Below are positions 16,540-25,389 of a DNA stretch of 64,000 nt, in pieces; position 1 is the stretch's first letter; each line of letters begins with the position of its first letter. The notes under the pieces were generated by a model. That model had not been told where the DNA came from. It was given only the letters and a program-made list of their open reading frames with translations, and did not search any database. The stretch is from positions 1,674,001 to 1,738,000 of the forward strand of contig NZ_CP106736.1 of the NCBI RefSeq assembly GCF_030035605.1. Direction: 5' to 3'. The translations under genes and the position numbers were made by a program. Source of the stretch: Silvimonas soli (GTDB lineage: Bacteria; Pseudomonadota; Gammaproteobacteria; Burkholderiales; Chitinibacteraceae).

Positions 16540-18513
16540 TTGGAATCTTTGCTTGAACAAAGCCGGAAACTTGTTGTTGCCGGCACTTTACTCACAACGC
16601 TGTTGCTAACAGCATGTGGAGGCGGCGGCGGTGGCGGCGATAGCTCGCCCTCCCAAGCCGCAGCCGTAACCCCGGTACCCACCCCAGCGACACTGACCGG
16701 CGTGTTCATCAGCGAGGTCGGCAACAACGCGTATTACAACACTGCGGCCTGGTTCGAGATTTACAACAAGACTGGGCACGCAATTGATCTGGCCAGCTAT
16801 TCCGTGCGAACTCGGGCAATCAATCCGGATAACGGTACGCCAGCAGCACCCGCAATTGAAACGTTTGCGCTGCCCCATCTGACTATCCCCGATCAAGGTC
16901 GCGTGGTGGTCGCCAGCAAAGTCGACCCGACGCTGGTGAACAACAGCAATGTGACTTATATCAGCGATGCCAGCGGCTACGTTCCAAGCTGGAGCACCGC
17001 TGCGGGTTTCGTCGAGTTACTTGCAAATGGCAAGACAACCGACTTTGTCCGGTTTGGGAGTGAGTCGACTGCACCGATCAGTTCCGGTATGTGGATCGGC
17101 GCGAACGTCCCTGCATTTGCCAAGACTTCTGATGTAAACGGTATCAACACTCTGAGCTCGTCTATCGTTCGCCTTGATAGCAATTTCACGCAAACGCACA
17201 CCAGCACCGACTGGACGGCGGTGAATTTCTCGACGCCTGGCGGCCCCAATGACGTTGGCCCCGGCGTGGTCGACAGCGATGCCGATGGTATTCCCGACAG
17301 CGCCAAAGTCGCCGGTGGCACTTACAGCGGCATCGACTTGTACAGCATGGGTGCACGCCCCGGCCAACGCGATCTGTTCATCCAGGTTGATTACATGAAC
17401 AGCACTGACCCGGGCATTACGCCTCAGCAGCAAGCCTTGCAGAATGTGGTTGCAGCGTTCAGGGCGCATAACATCGCCGTTCACTTTGATGCTGGTAACT
17501 TGTTCGCCGCCGCATTTGATCCGGTTAACTTCAACCTCAGTGGCGCGGTCAGCAACAAGCGAGCCTTGGTGCCATGTACAACTGTGTATTCCACCAGTCA
17601 ATGCACCGATGTAAACACAATCAAATCGGCTGCGTTCGATTACCGTCGCAAGGCCATGTTCCGTTATTTGCTGATGGCCAATAGCCAGAACCTGGACGGC
17701 TCATACAGTTCCTCGGGCGTTGCCGAATTGCTGGGGCCGGACCTGGTGGTCACCTTGGGTGGCTGGAATCTGAATACCAACAATGCCGCCAATACCAACA
17801 TGTTGGTCAACTATCAGGCCGCGACCATCATGCATGAGTTGGGTCATACGCTGGGCCTGCAACACGGTGGAGACGAATCCACCAACTACAAGCCAAACTA
17901 CTACAGCGTCATGAACTACATGTATCAGCTGTATGGTTTACCCAAAGACCCAACCGGCGCCGATCAAGCCACCAACAGCAACGGTTTGTCTGAGGTCAAT
18001 GAGCGTTATTACCTTTACAGCCTCAGCCTGCAATCGAATCCACCTGCCCAGTTTGTGCCGGGCATTAACAACACCGCCTATTACCCGGCAGTCATGCATG
18101 ACGGCCCCGCGACGACCACTTTCAAGATGGATTACTCTGACGGCACTGGTGCATTGCTGGACGAAAACCTGCTGAATGAATCATTGGTGATCGGTCGCGG
18201 CGCAGGCGCGAACGCCTACGGCGATTGGGATCTGAATGGCCACAATACGACTGGCACCTATCGTTTTCATATTGTGGACGAGGGCATGGATACTAGCTTC
18301 ACCCAGATGCACGATTACAATGACTGGGCCAACCTCGTACTGGCAATCAATAAGTACGGTGTGGCGCATTTTAATGGCGCCAGCATCAAATCTGCTTCCT
18401 CTGCATTGCCGAGCACGCCATATGATCCGGTATTCAATACCCGGCGCCCGCTAGCACGAGAAGATGCGCCACCCGCCTTGTTGATCAAGCACCTGCGCGC
18501 GCTCAATCCATAA
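16540..18513 (+). CDS. Lipoprotein zinc metalloprotease with lamin-tail-like domain
   Basis: This 657-residue protein has a lipoprotein signal ending LLLTAC (Cys26), a seven-glycine linker, a beta-sandwich resembling a lamin-tail domain (about residues 50-235, from GVFISEVGNNAYYN), and a peptidase domain with the metzincin zinc motif HELGHTLGLQHGG (residues 432-444; His432, His436, His442) and a Met-turn candidate at YYSVMNYM (Met458). It is probably anchored at the outer membrane. The start is TTG with AGGGG about 8 bases upstream; nearby ATGs are out of frame. The next gene begins on its stop codon. The substrate is unknown. Confidence 0.85.
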   Translation: MESLLEQSRKLVVAGTLLTTLLLTACGGGGGGGDSSPSQAAAVTPVPTPATLTGVFISEVGNNAYYNTAAWFEIYNKTGHAIDLASYSVRTRAINPDNGTPAAPAIETFALPHLTIPDQGRVVVASKVDPTLVNNSNVTYISDASGYVPSWSTAAGFVELLANGKTTDFVRFGSESTAPISSGMWIGANVPAFAKTSDVNGINTLSSSIVRLDSNFTQTHTSTDWTAVNFSTPGGPNDVGPGVVDSDADGIPDSAKVAGGTYSGIDLYSMGARPGQRDLFIQVDYMNSTDPGITPQQQALQNVVAAFRAHNIAVHFDAGNLFAAAFDPVNFNLSGAVSNKRALVPCTTVYSTSQCTDVNTIKSAAFDYRRKAMFRYLLMANSQNLDGSYSSSGVAELLGPDLVVTLGGWNLNTNNAANTNMLVNYQAATIMHELGHTLGLQHGGDESTNYKPNYYSVMNYMYQLYGLPKDPTGADQATNSNGLSEVNERYYLYSLSLQSNPPAQFVPGINNTAYYPAVMHDGPATTTFKMDYSDGTGALLDENLLNESLVIGRGAGANAYGDWDLNGHNTTGTYRFHIVDEGMDTSFTQMHDYNDWANLVLAINKYGVAHFNGASIKSASSALPSTPYDPVFNTRRPLAREDAPPALLIKHLRALNP

Positions 18514-19094
18514 TGGTGAGCATGAAAACCATGAAAAACCTGCTCTGGGTTTGCCACGGATTGCTGGCGTTTGCGCTCACTCATGCGAACGCCGCAACCC
18601 CATTGCAGATCCAGGGCGCCACTTTTCAGCCCCAAGAGGCCAAGGTCGCATTGCCCGCGGTGGATCGACAGCAGGTTTTGCGCTTTCGGCTGGATCAGCC
18701 AGTGACGATTTCAGGTTGGCCAGCTTCGCTGCCCCGCAAGCTCGGCCAGCAGAATATCTCGCTGATGAGCCTGCCCAATCCGGCTGGGCCAATAACTTTT
18801 GCACGATTTACGCGTGCGGGAGTGCCAACGCCTTGGCTGGTGCTGGTTTCCCGAGGTCGCTCTGGCAGCGAAATCATCGCGCCCTGGCGCTTGAAGATAG
18901 AGCCTGCAAGCCGCTATTCGCTCAACGCGGGTGACGGTTCAATACGCCTTATCCATCTGGCGCAGCCCGTCATTCTGAAAGATGCGCAGGGGGTGCGCTG
19001 GCAATTTGAACTGCTCAGTGTGAGTGCTCCGGCCAACTCCGGGCAGGATCAGGAAGCGCGTGGCGATTGGTATCTACGCCAGCTAAGTGAATAA
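18513..19094 (+). CDS. Secreted protein of unknown function coupled to the metalloprotease
   Basis: I do not recognise this family. The protein (193 residues from the first ATG) has a signal peptide with likely cleavage after THANA, then a mostly beta-predicted domain without cysteines. Three in-frame ATGs occur at 18513, 18522 and 18531; the last is best spaced from GGTGAG and gives MKNLLWVCHG. The first ATG overlaps the protease stop (TAATG), so translation is coupled. An accessory, inhibitor or partner of the protease is an inference from position only. Confidence 0.75.
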   Translation: MVSMKTMKNLLWVCHGLLAFALTHANAATPLQIQGATFQPQEAKVALPAVDRQQVLRFRLDQPVTISGWPASLPRKLGQQNISLMSLPNPAGPITFARFTRAGVPTPWLVLVSRGRSGSEIIAPWRLKIEPASRYSLNAGDGSIRLIHLAQPVILKDAQGVRWQFELLSVSAPANSGQDQEARGDWYLRQLSE

Positions 19095-19113
19095 ACCAGT
19101 ATTGGCAGAAAAT

Positions 19114-19147
19114 AAAAGGCCGCCCGTTCAACTACGGGCGGCCTTTT
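19114..19147. terminator. Bidirectional intrinsic terminator
   Basis: AAAAGGCCGCCCG and CGGGCGGCCTTTT form a perfect 13-bp stem with an 8-base loop and T runs on both strands. It lies between the convergent secreted-protein gene and yaaA. Confidence 0.92.
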
Positions 19148-19170
19148 TTGCGTATCGCATTCGCGCAAAT

Positions 19171-19929
19171 TTATTCCGCCAGTCGTCGCCGAAACAACCA
19201 TCGCTGCTCATCGCTGCCGTCCGCCACAAAAGCATAGCCTTCCAGATCAAACTGTTTAAGCTGCTGCGGATCGTCCAGCTGATTCAATGCCGCGTAGCGC
19301 ACCATCAGGCCGCGGGCGCGTTTGGCGTAGAAGCTGATGATCTTGTACTGGCCGTTCTTGAAGTCTTCAAACACTGGAGTAATCACCGGGCAGTTCAGCA
19401 ATTTGGGCTTGATTGACTTGAAGTATTCGTCCGAGGCCAGATTCACCAGCACTTTTGGCTTTTGCGCGTTGAGTGTTTGTGTCAGCGTATCGCCCCACCA
19501 GGCATACAGATTTTTACCCGCCGGGTTAGCCAGCGACTTCCCCATTTCCAGACGATAGGGCTGGATCAGGTCAAACGGCTTGAGCAAGCCATAGAGGCCG
19601 GAGAGGATGCGCAGGTGAGATTCCAGATAATCGAAATCCGGCTCGCTCAAGTGCGCAGCACCCAGCCCTTCGTAAACGTCACCCATAAACGCCAACACCG
19701 CAGCCCGTGAATTGCGGACGGTGAACGGGCGCTTCCAGCTTTGGTAGCGACCTGCGTTAAGTACGGATAACTCGTCCGAGATATCCATCAGTTTGCCCAT
19801 ATCCGCTGGCGTCATTTGCTTGAGGATATCGACCAGTTCGGCGGAGCGATCCAGGAAAGCGGGTTGAGTATGCCGCCTGGTTACGAGCGGCGAGGTGAAA
19901 TCGAGCGTTTTGGCGGGCGAGATCACCAT
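19171..19929 (-). CDS. yaaA: Peroxide stress protein YaaA
   Basis: YaaA lowers free intracellular iron and DNA damage during hydrogen peroxide stress. The protein begins MVISPAKTLDFTSP, has LRILSGLYGLLKPFDLIQPYR, NLASDEYFKSIKPK and YAKRARGLMVRY, all family hallmarks. From this ATG the length is 252 residues, close to the family. A more upstream ATG at 19998 would add 23 residues, but those codons include a terminator-like hairpin, which favours the shorter form. Neither start has a strong ribosome binding site. Confidence 0.9.
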   Translation of the reverse strand: MVISPAKTLDFTSPLVTRRHTQPAFLDRSAELVDILKQMTPADMGKLMDISDELSVLNAGRYQSWKRPFTVRNSRAAVLAFMGDVYEGLGAAHLSEPDFDYLESHLRILSGLYGLLKPFDLIQPYRLEMGKSLANPAGKNLYAWWGDTLTQTLNAQKPKVLVNLASDEYFKSIKPKLLNCPVITPVFEDFKNGQYKIISFYAKRARGLMVRYAALNQLDDPQQLKQFDLEGYAFVADGSDEQRWLFRRRLAE

Positions 19930-19932
19930 CAG

Positions 19933-19956
19933 AAAACCCGCGCGCTGGCGGGTTTT
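19933..19956. terminator. Terminator-like hairpin at the 5' end of yaaA
   Basis: AAAACCCGC and GCGGGTTTT form a perfect 9-bp stem around a 6-base loop directly upstream of the preferred yaaA start. It could end the response-regulator transcript or act as an attenuator for yaaA. Confidence 0.55.
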
Positions 19957-20027
19957 GCGAGGAGTGGCCGCCAATGGCGCGGTCAACGGTTGGTTCATTA
20001 CTGTTGCTCTTGTTGCTAAACCGGGGG

Positions 20028-20660
20028 TTATTCCGGCTGTTGGGTATTGATTTGCGCATCGCGCAGCAAGGCGGCGAGTTCCATTGCTGTTTTGACGTGC
20101 ATTTTTTCCAGAATGCGCGCGCGGTGTACTTCCACCGTTTTCATGCTGATCGAAAGATCATCGGCAATTTGTTTGTTCAGGCGGCCAGTCAGGATCAGCT
20201 TCATCACCTCGCGTTCACGCGGCGTCAGCGTGGACAAGCGGATTTCTACGGCGTGTTTGGCTTGCCACTGATTGCGGCGCGTGGTGTCGGCGCGCAGACA
20301 GCTTTCGACCAGATCAACAATTTCGTTATCGCTGAAGGGTTTTTCTACGAAATCTGCCGCGCCACCTTTCAGTGCGGCAACCGCCATCGGTACGTCGCCG
20401 TGACCAGTCAGAAACACGACTGGCGGGGTATAGGCATACTCCTTCAGGCGTTCAAACAATTCGGTGCCGCTCATGCCGGGCATGCGCACATCCAGAATCA
20501 GGCAGCTAAAGCGCTCGGGCGCGTAGTCAGCAAGGAACGATTCCGCTGAGGCAAAAGCTTGTACCTCGTGATCGCGGGTAGAAAAAAGCCAGGCCAGTGC
20601 GTCACGCAGGGCGTCGTCGTCGTCCACGATCGCGATGCGGCCGAAGTTGTTGGCTTTCAT
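20028..20660 (-). CDS. FixJ/DctR-type response regulator
   Basis: This 210-residue regulator has an N-terminal receiver domain with phospho-acceptor Asp57 (CLILDVRMPGMSG) and conserved Lys107 (FVEKPFSD), and a C-terminal LuxR-type helix-turn-helix (LTPREREVMKLILTGRLNKQIADDL; quoted in part by its key residues LTPRE and NKQIAD). It follows the PAS sensor kinase gene by 95 bases and has its own AAGGAG ribosome binding site. The pair probably forms one two-component system; its DNA targets are unknown. Confidence 0.92.
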   Translation of the reverse strand: MKANNFGRIAIVDDDDALRDALAWLFSTRDHEVQAFASAESFLADYAPERFSCLILDVRMPGMSGTELFERLKEYAYTPPVVFLTGHGDVPMAVAALKGGAADFVEKPFSDNEIVDLVESCLRADTTRRNQWQAKHAVEIRLSTLTPREREVMKLILTGRLNKQIADDLSISMKTVEVHRARILEKMHVKTAMELAALLRDAQINTQQPE

Positions 20661-20755
20661 GGGTTTGCTCCTTGAGTCATGATCAATGCACGTTCCGTGA
20701 GGTGCGCCTTTATAACGCGTTTGTGACGACCAAAAAAGTAGTTTCCGTTTTTCGA

Positions 20756-23002
20756 CTACAAATCTTGCTCAACCAACCCTTCGTCCGTTGTTGGGAACGG
20801 TACCGTAAAGATGAAACGCGTACCACCACCAGGATTTTCTTCCACCCACATCCGGCCGTGATGATGTTCGATAATGGATCGGCAAATATTCAGGCCAATG
20901 CCCATACCGGTGTCTTTGGTCGAGAAAAATGGCTTGAACAATTGTTCGCGTTGTTCGGGCGCAATCCCCACGCCACGGTCAGCAATCGTCACCCGAAGCA
21001 TCTCGTCATCACGCGACAGGCCAATGGCCAGGGTACGCCGGTCACGCGGGGTGGCATCCATGGCTTCCAGCGCGTTCTTGATCAGATTGAACAATACTTG
21101 TTCCAGCATCACCGCATCGGCATAGATGGGCGGCATGCCTTCGTTTTGGGCAATGGAAATCTCCACGCCGCGCCGCACGATCTCGTGCCCCAGCAAGCCG
21201 AGCACGGTTTCCAGCAGCGTGTTGATGTCACAGCGCTGCCGCCGCGGCGCGCGACGTTGTACGAACTCGCGAATGCCGCGAATGATGTGGCCAGCGCGTT
21301 TGGCTTGTTCGCCCATTTTGTCCAGCGCCTGGCCCAGCTGCGGCAAATTTGGCGCAGTGCTGGATAGCAAATTGCGGCAACCCGAGACATAACTGGCAAT
21401 GGCACCGAGCGGCTGATTCAGTTCGTGCGCCAGGCTGGAAGCCATTTCACCCATGCTGATCAGGCGGCCGGTTTGTTGCAGCGCTTCGTTTTGTTGGCGC
21501 TCGCGCTCGCTGGCGCTCTTGAGTGCGGTGATGTCGGTGGCAATCTCCAGCCATACCGCAGAACCATCCACCCAAGTGCTCTGGCGACTTTTTACCTGAT
21601 ACCAGTGATCGCGATAAGTGTCGTACCACTCGGCATCCACCGGAGGCTCGGCCCGGCGCACTACCAGCGGCACAATACAGCAGCGTCCGCGCAGATCCGG
21701 CAACTGAAAGGCGCGATCGAACTGCAGATTGGACATCAACAATTCGCCGGTTTCAGCATCGGTGACCGCCACCGACGCATCCAGGCCATTCAGTACCGCC
21801 ACAAAGCGTTCGTGCGAAGCTTGCAGCGCTTCGCGCTCGCGGCGGATTTCAGTTACGTCATGCAGCGAGCCCATCCAGCCAATGTGGTGACCATCGCCAT
21901 CGACCAGGCGTGAGGCGTGGATACGCACGTCAAAGCGTTCGCCATTACGGCGCATCAGTCGCACCATAAAACCGGATGGCTCGACATGTCCCGCAACAAT
22001 GGCATCGTAAGTGGCCTGGCAGCGCTCGATTTCTTCGGGCGGCCAATATGGCATCGGTGGACGCGTCTCACGCAGTTCTTCGGCGCTGTAGCCCACCATC
22101 TCGCCAAAGGCGCGGTTGGTGTAAATGATGCGGCCACGGCGATCGAACGCGATCATGCCGGACACCAGCGAAGTGTCCACCGCATGGCGAAATGCGACCT
22201 CGGCCTTGAGTTGTTCTTCCGCCTGCGCACGCACCTTGATCATGCGATTGAGCGCGGCGGTGGAAGCCAGCATGGCGATGGCCAACACCAGCATCAATGC
22301 AGGCAGGATGTCACCGGTGGCGGAAACCGACCCGGCGTAGAGATCGCCCTTGAGCTTCATCTCCAGCGGCGGCGCTGTGAGCTGAATGGTGTGGCTGATG
22401 CCGGTGGTGTCCAGTTGCCGCTGGAACTTGGCAGCGAGCGGATGACCGTTCGCGTCGATCAGCGATATCTGGTAGCGCTGGGCAATCCACCACGGCACCT
22501 GTTGCTGCAGCAGCGTATCAAGCGCAAACACCGCAACAATAAAGCGCCGCCGATCTGGCGTGGCGATGGCGTAAGTGACTTTGGGTTCGCCATGAGAAAC
22601 CGACACCTCACCCCAACCGCCAGCGCCCTCATAGGGTACGGACCAGTTGTTCTGGGTCGCGGCATGCCACAGCACCAGACCGTGTCCGTTCTGCACAGAG
22701 AAACTGGCAATCTCCGGACTGGACTGAATCAGCGACTGCACGCGGGCCTGGAATATCGGCTCGCTTAGATCGGTGATATTGAGCGTTGCGGCCAGCCCGG
22801 CCAGCGATTGCAAATCGAACGTGATCTGCTGTTCGATGGCTTGTTTTTGCCACAGCAGATCCTGTTCCAGCAAGGTAGAGCGCTGACTGGTTGCTTCGTC
22901 ACGCGATTGCAAAAGCCAGGCTGCGAAAGCCAGCGTAAACACGCCGGCCAGCAGCCCAGGAATCAGTGGAAGCCAGCGCGCGAAGCGATGGGGTGAACTC
23001 AT
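20756..23002 (-). CDS. Membrane PAS sensor histidine kinase (DctS/FixL type)
   Basis: This 748-residue kinase has a membrane helix near residues 11-30, an extracytoplasmic sensor region of about 190 residues, a second helix near 232-250, at least one clear PAS domain (about 270-395, FDRRGRIIYTNRAFGEMVGY), a weaker second PAS, then the H box AHELNQPLGAIAS with phospho-accepting His526, and the ATPase domain (N box NLIKNALEA, DRGVGIAPEQ, FFSTKDTGMGIGLNI). The layout matches DctS-like sensors of C4-dicarboxylates. Its start overlaps the stop of the dehydrogenase gene by 4 bases. Confidence 0.9.
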   Translation of the reverse strand: MSSPHRFARWLPLIPGLLAGVFTLAFAAWLLQSRDEATSQRSTLLEQDLLWQKQAIEQQITFDLQSLAGLAATLNITDLSEPIFQARVQSLIQSSPEIASFSVQNGHGLVLWHAATQNNWSVPYEGAGGWGEVSVSHGEPKVTYAIATPDRRRFIVAVFALDTLLQQQVPWWIAQRYQISLIDANGHPLAAKFQRQLDTTGISHTIQLTAPPLEMKLKGDLYAGSVSATGDILPALMLVLAIAMLASTAALNRMIKVRAQAEEQLKAEVAFRHAVDTSLVSGMIAFDRRGRIIYTNRAFGEMVGYSAEELRETRPPMPYWPPEEIERCQATYDAIVAGHVEPSGFMVRLMRRNGERFDVRIHASRLVDGDGHHIGWMGSLHDVTEIRREREALQASHERFVAVLNGLDASVAVTDAETGELLMSNLQFDRAFQLPDLRGRCCIVPLVVRRAEPPVDAEWYDTYRDHWYQVKSRQSTWVDGSAVWLEIATDITALKSASERERQQNEALQQTGRLISMGEMASSLAHELNQPLGAIASYVSGCRNLLSSTAPNLPQLGQALDKMGEQAKRAGHIIRGIREFVQRRAPRRQRCDINTLLETVLGLLGHEIVRRGVEISIAQNEGMPPIYADAVMLEQVLFNLIKNALEAMDATPRDRRTLAIGLSRDDEMLRVTIADRGVGIAPEQREQLFKPFFSTKDTGMGIGLNICRSIIEHHHGRMWVEENPGGGTRFIFTVPFPTTDEGLVEQDL

Positions 23003-24000
23003 GCACCGGGTTTTACTGCATTCACCAACGGCTGTCCATTTTGATATGCAGTGATGTTTTCCAGTACGGTATGCGCGATGGCGGCCAGCGCCTCATCCGT
23101 CAGAAAACCCTGGTGCGAGGTGATCATTACGTTGGGAAAGGTGGTCAGCCGCGCCAGCATGTCGTCTTTGAGCGCCTCATGCGATAGATCCTCAAAGAAC
23201 ACGCCTTCTTCGTACTCATACACATCCAGCCCGACACCAAACAACTGGCCGGTCTTCAATGCCTTGATCAAGGCTTTGGTATCAATCAACCCGCCACGAC
23301 TGGTGTTGATGATGACCGAGCCCTGCTTCATCTTTTTCAGCGTAGTGGCATTAATCAGATGTTGGGTTTCCGGGGTCAGCGGCGCGTGCAATGACACGAT
23401 ATCGCTCTGCCCCAGCAATGTATCCATATCCACAAATTCGCAGCCGATCTCGGCAGCACGCTCGGCTGACGGAAAGCGGTCATACGCCAGCACGCGGCAG
23501 CCAAAACCCTTGGCGATCTTCATCGCTGCCACACCGATCTTGCCAGCGCCAATCACGCCAAAAGTGCGGCCATGCAGGTTGAAGCCAACCAGGCCATCCA
23601 GCGAAAAATTGCCTTCGCGAATACGTTGGTAGGCGCGATGCGTTTTGCGTACAAGCGTCAGCAGCAAGGCGAACACGTGTTCGGCCACCGCTTCAGGCGA
23701 ATATGCGGGCACACGCGTCACCGTGACACCAAACTCGGCGGCGGCGGCAAGATCGACGCCATTGAAACCGGCGCAACGCAATGCCACATGCCGCACGTTC
23801 AAACGGGCCATTTCCTGCAACACGGCACGATCCAGCCGGTCGTTAACGAACGGACATACCACATCAAACCCAGCCACCAGCGGCACTGTGGTGCCATTGA
23901 GCCGATCTTCAAAGAAGGCCAGTTCGTAGCCAAATTTCTTGTTGGCGGCTTCCAGCCCCGCCCGGTCATAACGTTTGGTATCAAAAACAGCGATGCGCAT
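22999..24000 (-). CDS. ldhA: D-lactate dehydrogenase-like 2-hydroxyacid dehydrogenase
   Basis: This 333-residue NAD-dependent enzyme resembles LdhA, which reduces pyruvate to D-lactate. Visible are the NAD motif GVIGAGKIG, the substrate-binding arginine region INTSRGGLIDT, and the catalytic histidine in MITSHQGFLTDEAL. The family includes related 2-hydroxyacid dehydrogenases, so the exact substrate is not certain. The gene ends in a 4-base overlap with the sensor kinase, implying co-expression of the enzyme and a two-component system that may sense a related organic acid. Confidence 0.88.
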   Translation of the reverse strand: MRIAVFDTKRYDRAGLEAANKKFGYELAFFEDRLNGTTVPLVAGFDVVCPFVNDRLDRAVLQEMARLNVRHVALRCAGFNGVDLAAAAEFGVTVTRVPAYSPEAVAEHVFALLLTLVRKTHRAYQRIREGNFSLDGLVGFNLHGRTFGVIGAGKIGVAAMKIAKGFGCRVLAYDRFPSAERAAEIGCEFVDMDTLLGQSDIVSLHAPLTPETQHLINATTLKKMKQGSVIINTSRGGLIDTKALIKALKTGQLFGVGLDVYEYEEGVFFEDLSHEALKDDMLARLTTFPNVMITSHQGFLTDEALAAIAHTVLENITAYQNGQPLVNAVKPGA

Positions 24001-24027
24001 CCACTTATCCTCAGGGCAGCGCCCGAC

Positions 24028-24282
24028 TTAATTGCCCCAGCCCAGCGAAGTATGGGCGCACTGCAAGGTGCGCTCACGCCAGAGGTGGCCTTCCAGTTGG
24101 CGAGCAATGGCACCGACATCGGTATCCGATCGATCAATCGTTACCAATGCTGCGGTGCGTTCCCCCAAGCCTTCTGCCAGCGTGATTTCACCCATGTCGG
24201 GCACACCCAGGTCGGCCAACATGGTACGCACTTCATCCACGGTAACGTCTGGCGGCAGGTTGCCGAGCATGATTTGAGCCAT
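24028..24282 (-). CDS. Small RNA-recognition-motif protein
   Basis: This 84-residue protein looks like a single RRM domain: IMLGNLPPDVTVDEVRTMLA corresponds to the RNP2 strand and first helix, and AALVTID to the region of RNP1, though the aromatic RNP residues are weak. The start is decided by AAGGAG about 7 bases upstream of MAQIMLG. It lies 27 bases upstream of ldhA and may share its promoter. RNA binding is inferred from the fold only. Confidence 0.75.
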   Translation of the reverse strand: MAQIMLGNLPPDVTVDEVRTMLADLGVPDMGEITLAEGLGERTAALVTIDRSDTDVGAIARQLEGHLWRERTLQCAHTSLGWGN

Positions 24283-24399
24283 GGGAAACACTCCTTGATA
24301 GAAGAAAATTGATAGTCGAAAACCAGTGTAGGCGGATTGTCGGGCTAGCGAAACGCGGAAAATGCATTTTGATTGGTGGAGCCCGCCCGCGTGGGCTGG

Positions 24400-25359
24400 C
24401 TAAGGCTTGCGGCCGGCCTTGCTGCGAAAGTGCGCATACTTGCTGCCGCGAGCGGCATGGGCCATCCAGCCTGGTGCCACCGCTTCCAGCGCGGTAGGCT
24501 TGAAACCTGGAATATCCGGGAAAGGCTGATCAGTCACATTATCGACGCGCATCGAATCCAGATTGTCACGACTCAGCGGTGGATTAGGCAGCAAGGACAT
24601 CGCCGCAGCCTGCAACCGCGCCGCCCAATCCGGCAATGGCAATACCGGGCGCGCATTCCCACTCACGCGACCGGCATAGCGCACCAGTTCGGCCAGCGTG
24701 TAGACCTTGGGGCCAGCCAGATCGAAACTTTGCCCGATCCAGTCGCGCCGATGCAGGGCAGTCTCAAACACCCGCACCACATCCTGCACCCATACCGGCT
24801 GAAAGCGGGCATGCGCACCGGCTAAAGGCAGCAACGGTGCCAGCTTTTGCAGTTCAGCAAACAAATTGAGGAAGCGATCCTCTTCACCAAATACCACCGA
24901 TGGCCGAAAGATGGTCCAGTCCAGTTCGCTTTGCCGCACCAATGCCTCAGCCGCGCCCTTGCTGCGTTGATACATTGATGCCCCGGCCGGGTCCGCGCCC
25001 AACGCGCTCATGTGCAGGTAGCGTCGGCCGCCATTGGCCTGGCAGGCCGCAATGATATGCCGCGTCAGTTCGACATGAGCCAGCTCAAACTGTCGCTGGC
25101 TGCCTTGTAACAAGCCAACCAGATTGACCACCACTCGCGCTTCGCGAACCAGGCGCTTGAGCACAAGCGGGTCGTGTACGTCGGCTTCGATCAGCTCAAC
25201 CCGTGGCAGCGTCAGCAGATGCTCCCGGGCGCGTTCGCGATCCCGGGTGGGAATGGTTACCGGATAACCAACACGACACAACCGTGCGGCCAGAGCGCGG
25301 CCGATAAAGCCGCTGCCACCAATCAACAGTACCGGGTGCAGTACCAGACTCTGAACCAT
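24400..25359 (-). CDS. NDUFA9-like NAD(P)-binding epimerase-family protein
   Basis: This 319-residue protein is an atypical short-chain dehydrogenase with Rossmann motif GGSGFIGRAL, a conserved MSALGADPAGASMYQRSKGAAE region (key residues Ser, Tyr and Lys visible) and RPSVVFGEEDRF, as in the complex I NDUFA9-related family of bacteria. The catalytic role is unknown. The ATG chosen has AAGGAG 5 bases upstream. It lies 30 bases downstream of the lytic transglycosylase gene on the same strand. Confidence 0.85.
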   Translation of the reverse strand: MVQSLVLHPVLLIGGSGFIGRALAARLCRVGYPVTIPTRDRERAREHLLTLPRVELIEADVHDPLVLKRLVREARVVVNLVGLLQGSQRQFELAHVELTRHIIAACQANGGRRYLHMSALGADPAGASMYQRSKGAAEALVRQSELDWTIFRPSVVFGEEDRFLNLFAELQKLAPLLPLAGAHARFQPVWVQDVVRVFETALHRRDWIGQSFDLAGPKVYTLAELVRYAGRVSGNARPVLPLPDWAARLQAAAMSLLPNPPLSRDNLDSMRVDNVTDQPFPDIPGFKPTALEAVAPGWMAHAARGSKYAHFRSKAGRKP

Positions 25360-25389
25360 GCGCACTCCTTGCCCGCTTTACCCCTGCAA

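Noticed and set aside
16619..16640. GGC/GGT run in the metalloprotease gene as a phase-variation repeat
   Set aside because: It encodes a normal glycine linker after a lipobox and mixes GGA, GGC and GGT codons, so slippage is unlikely.
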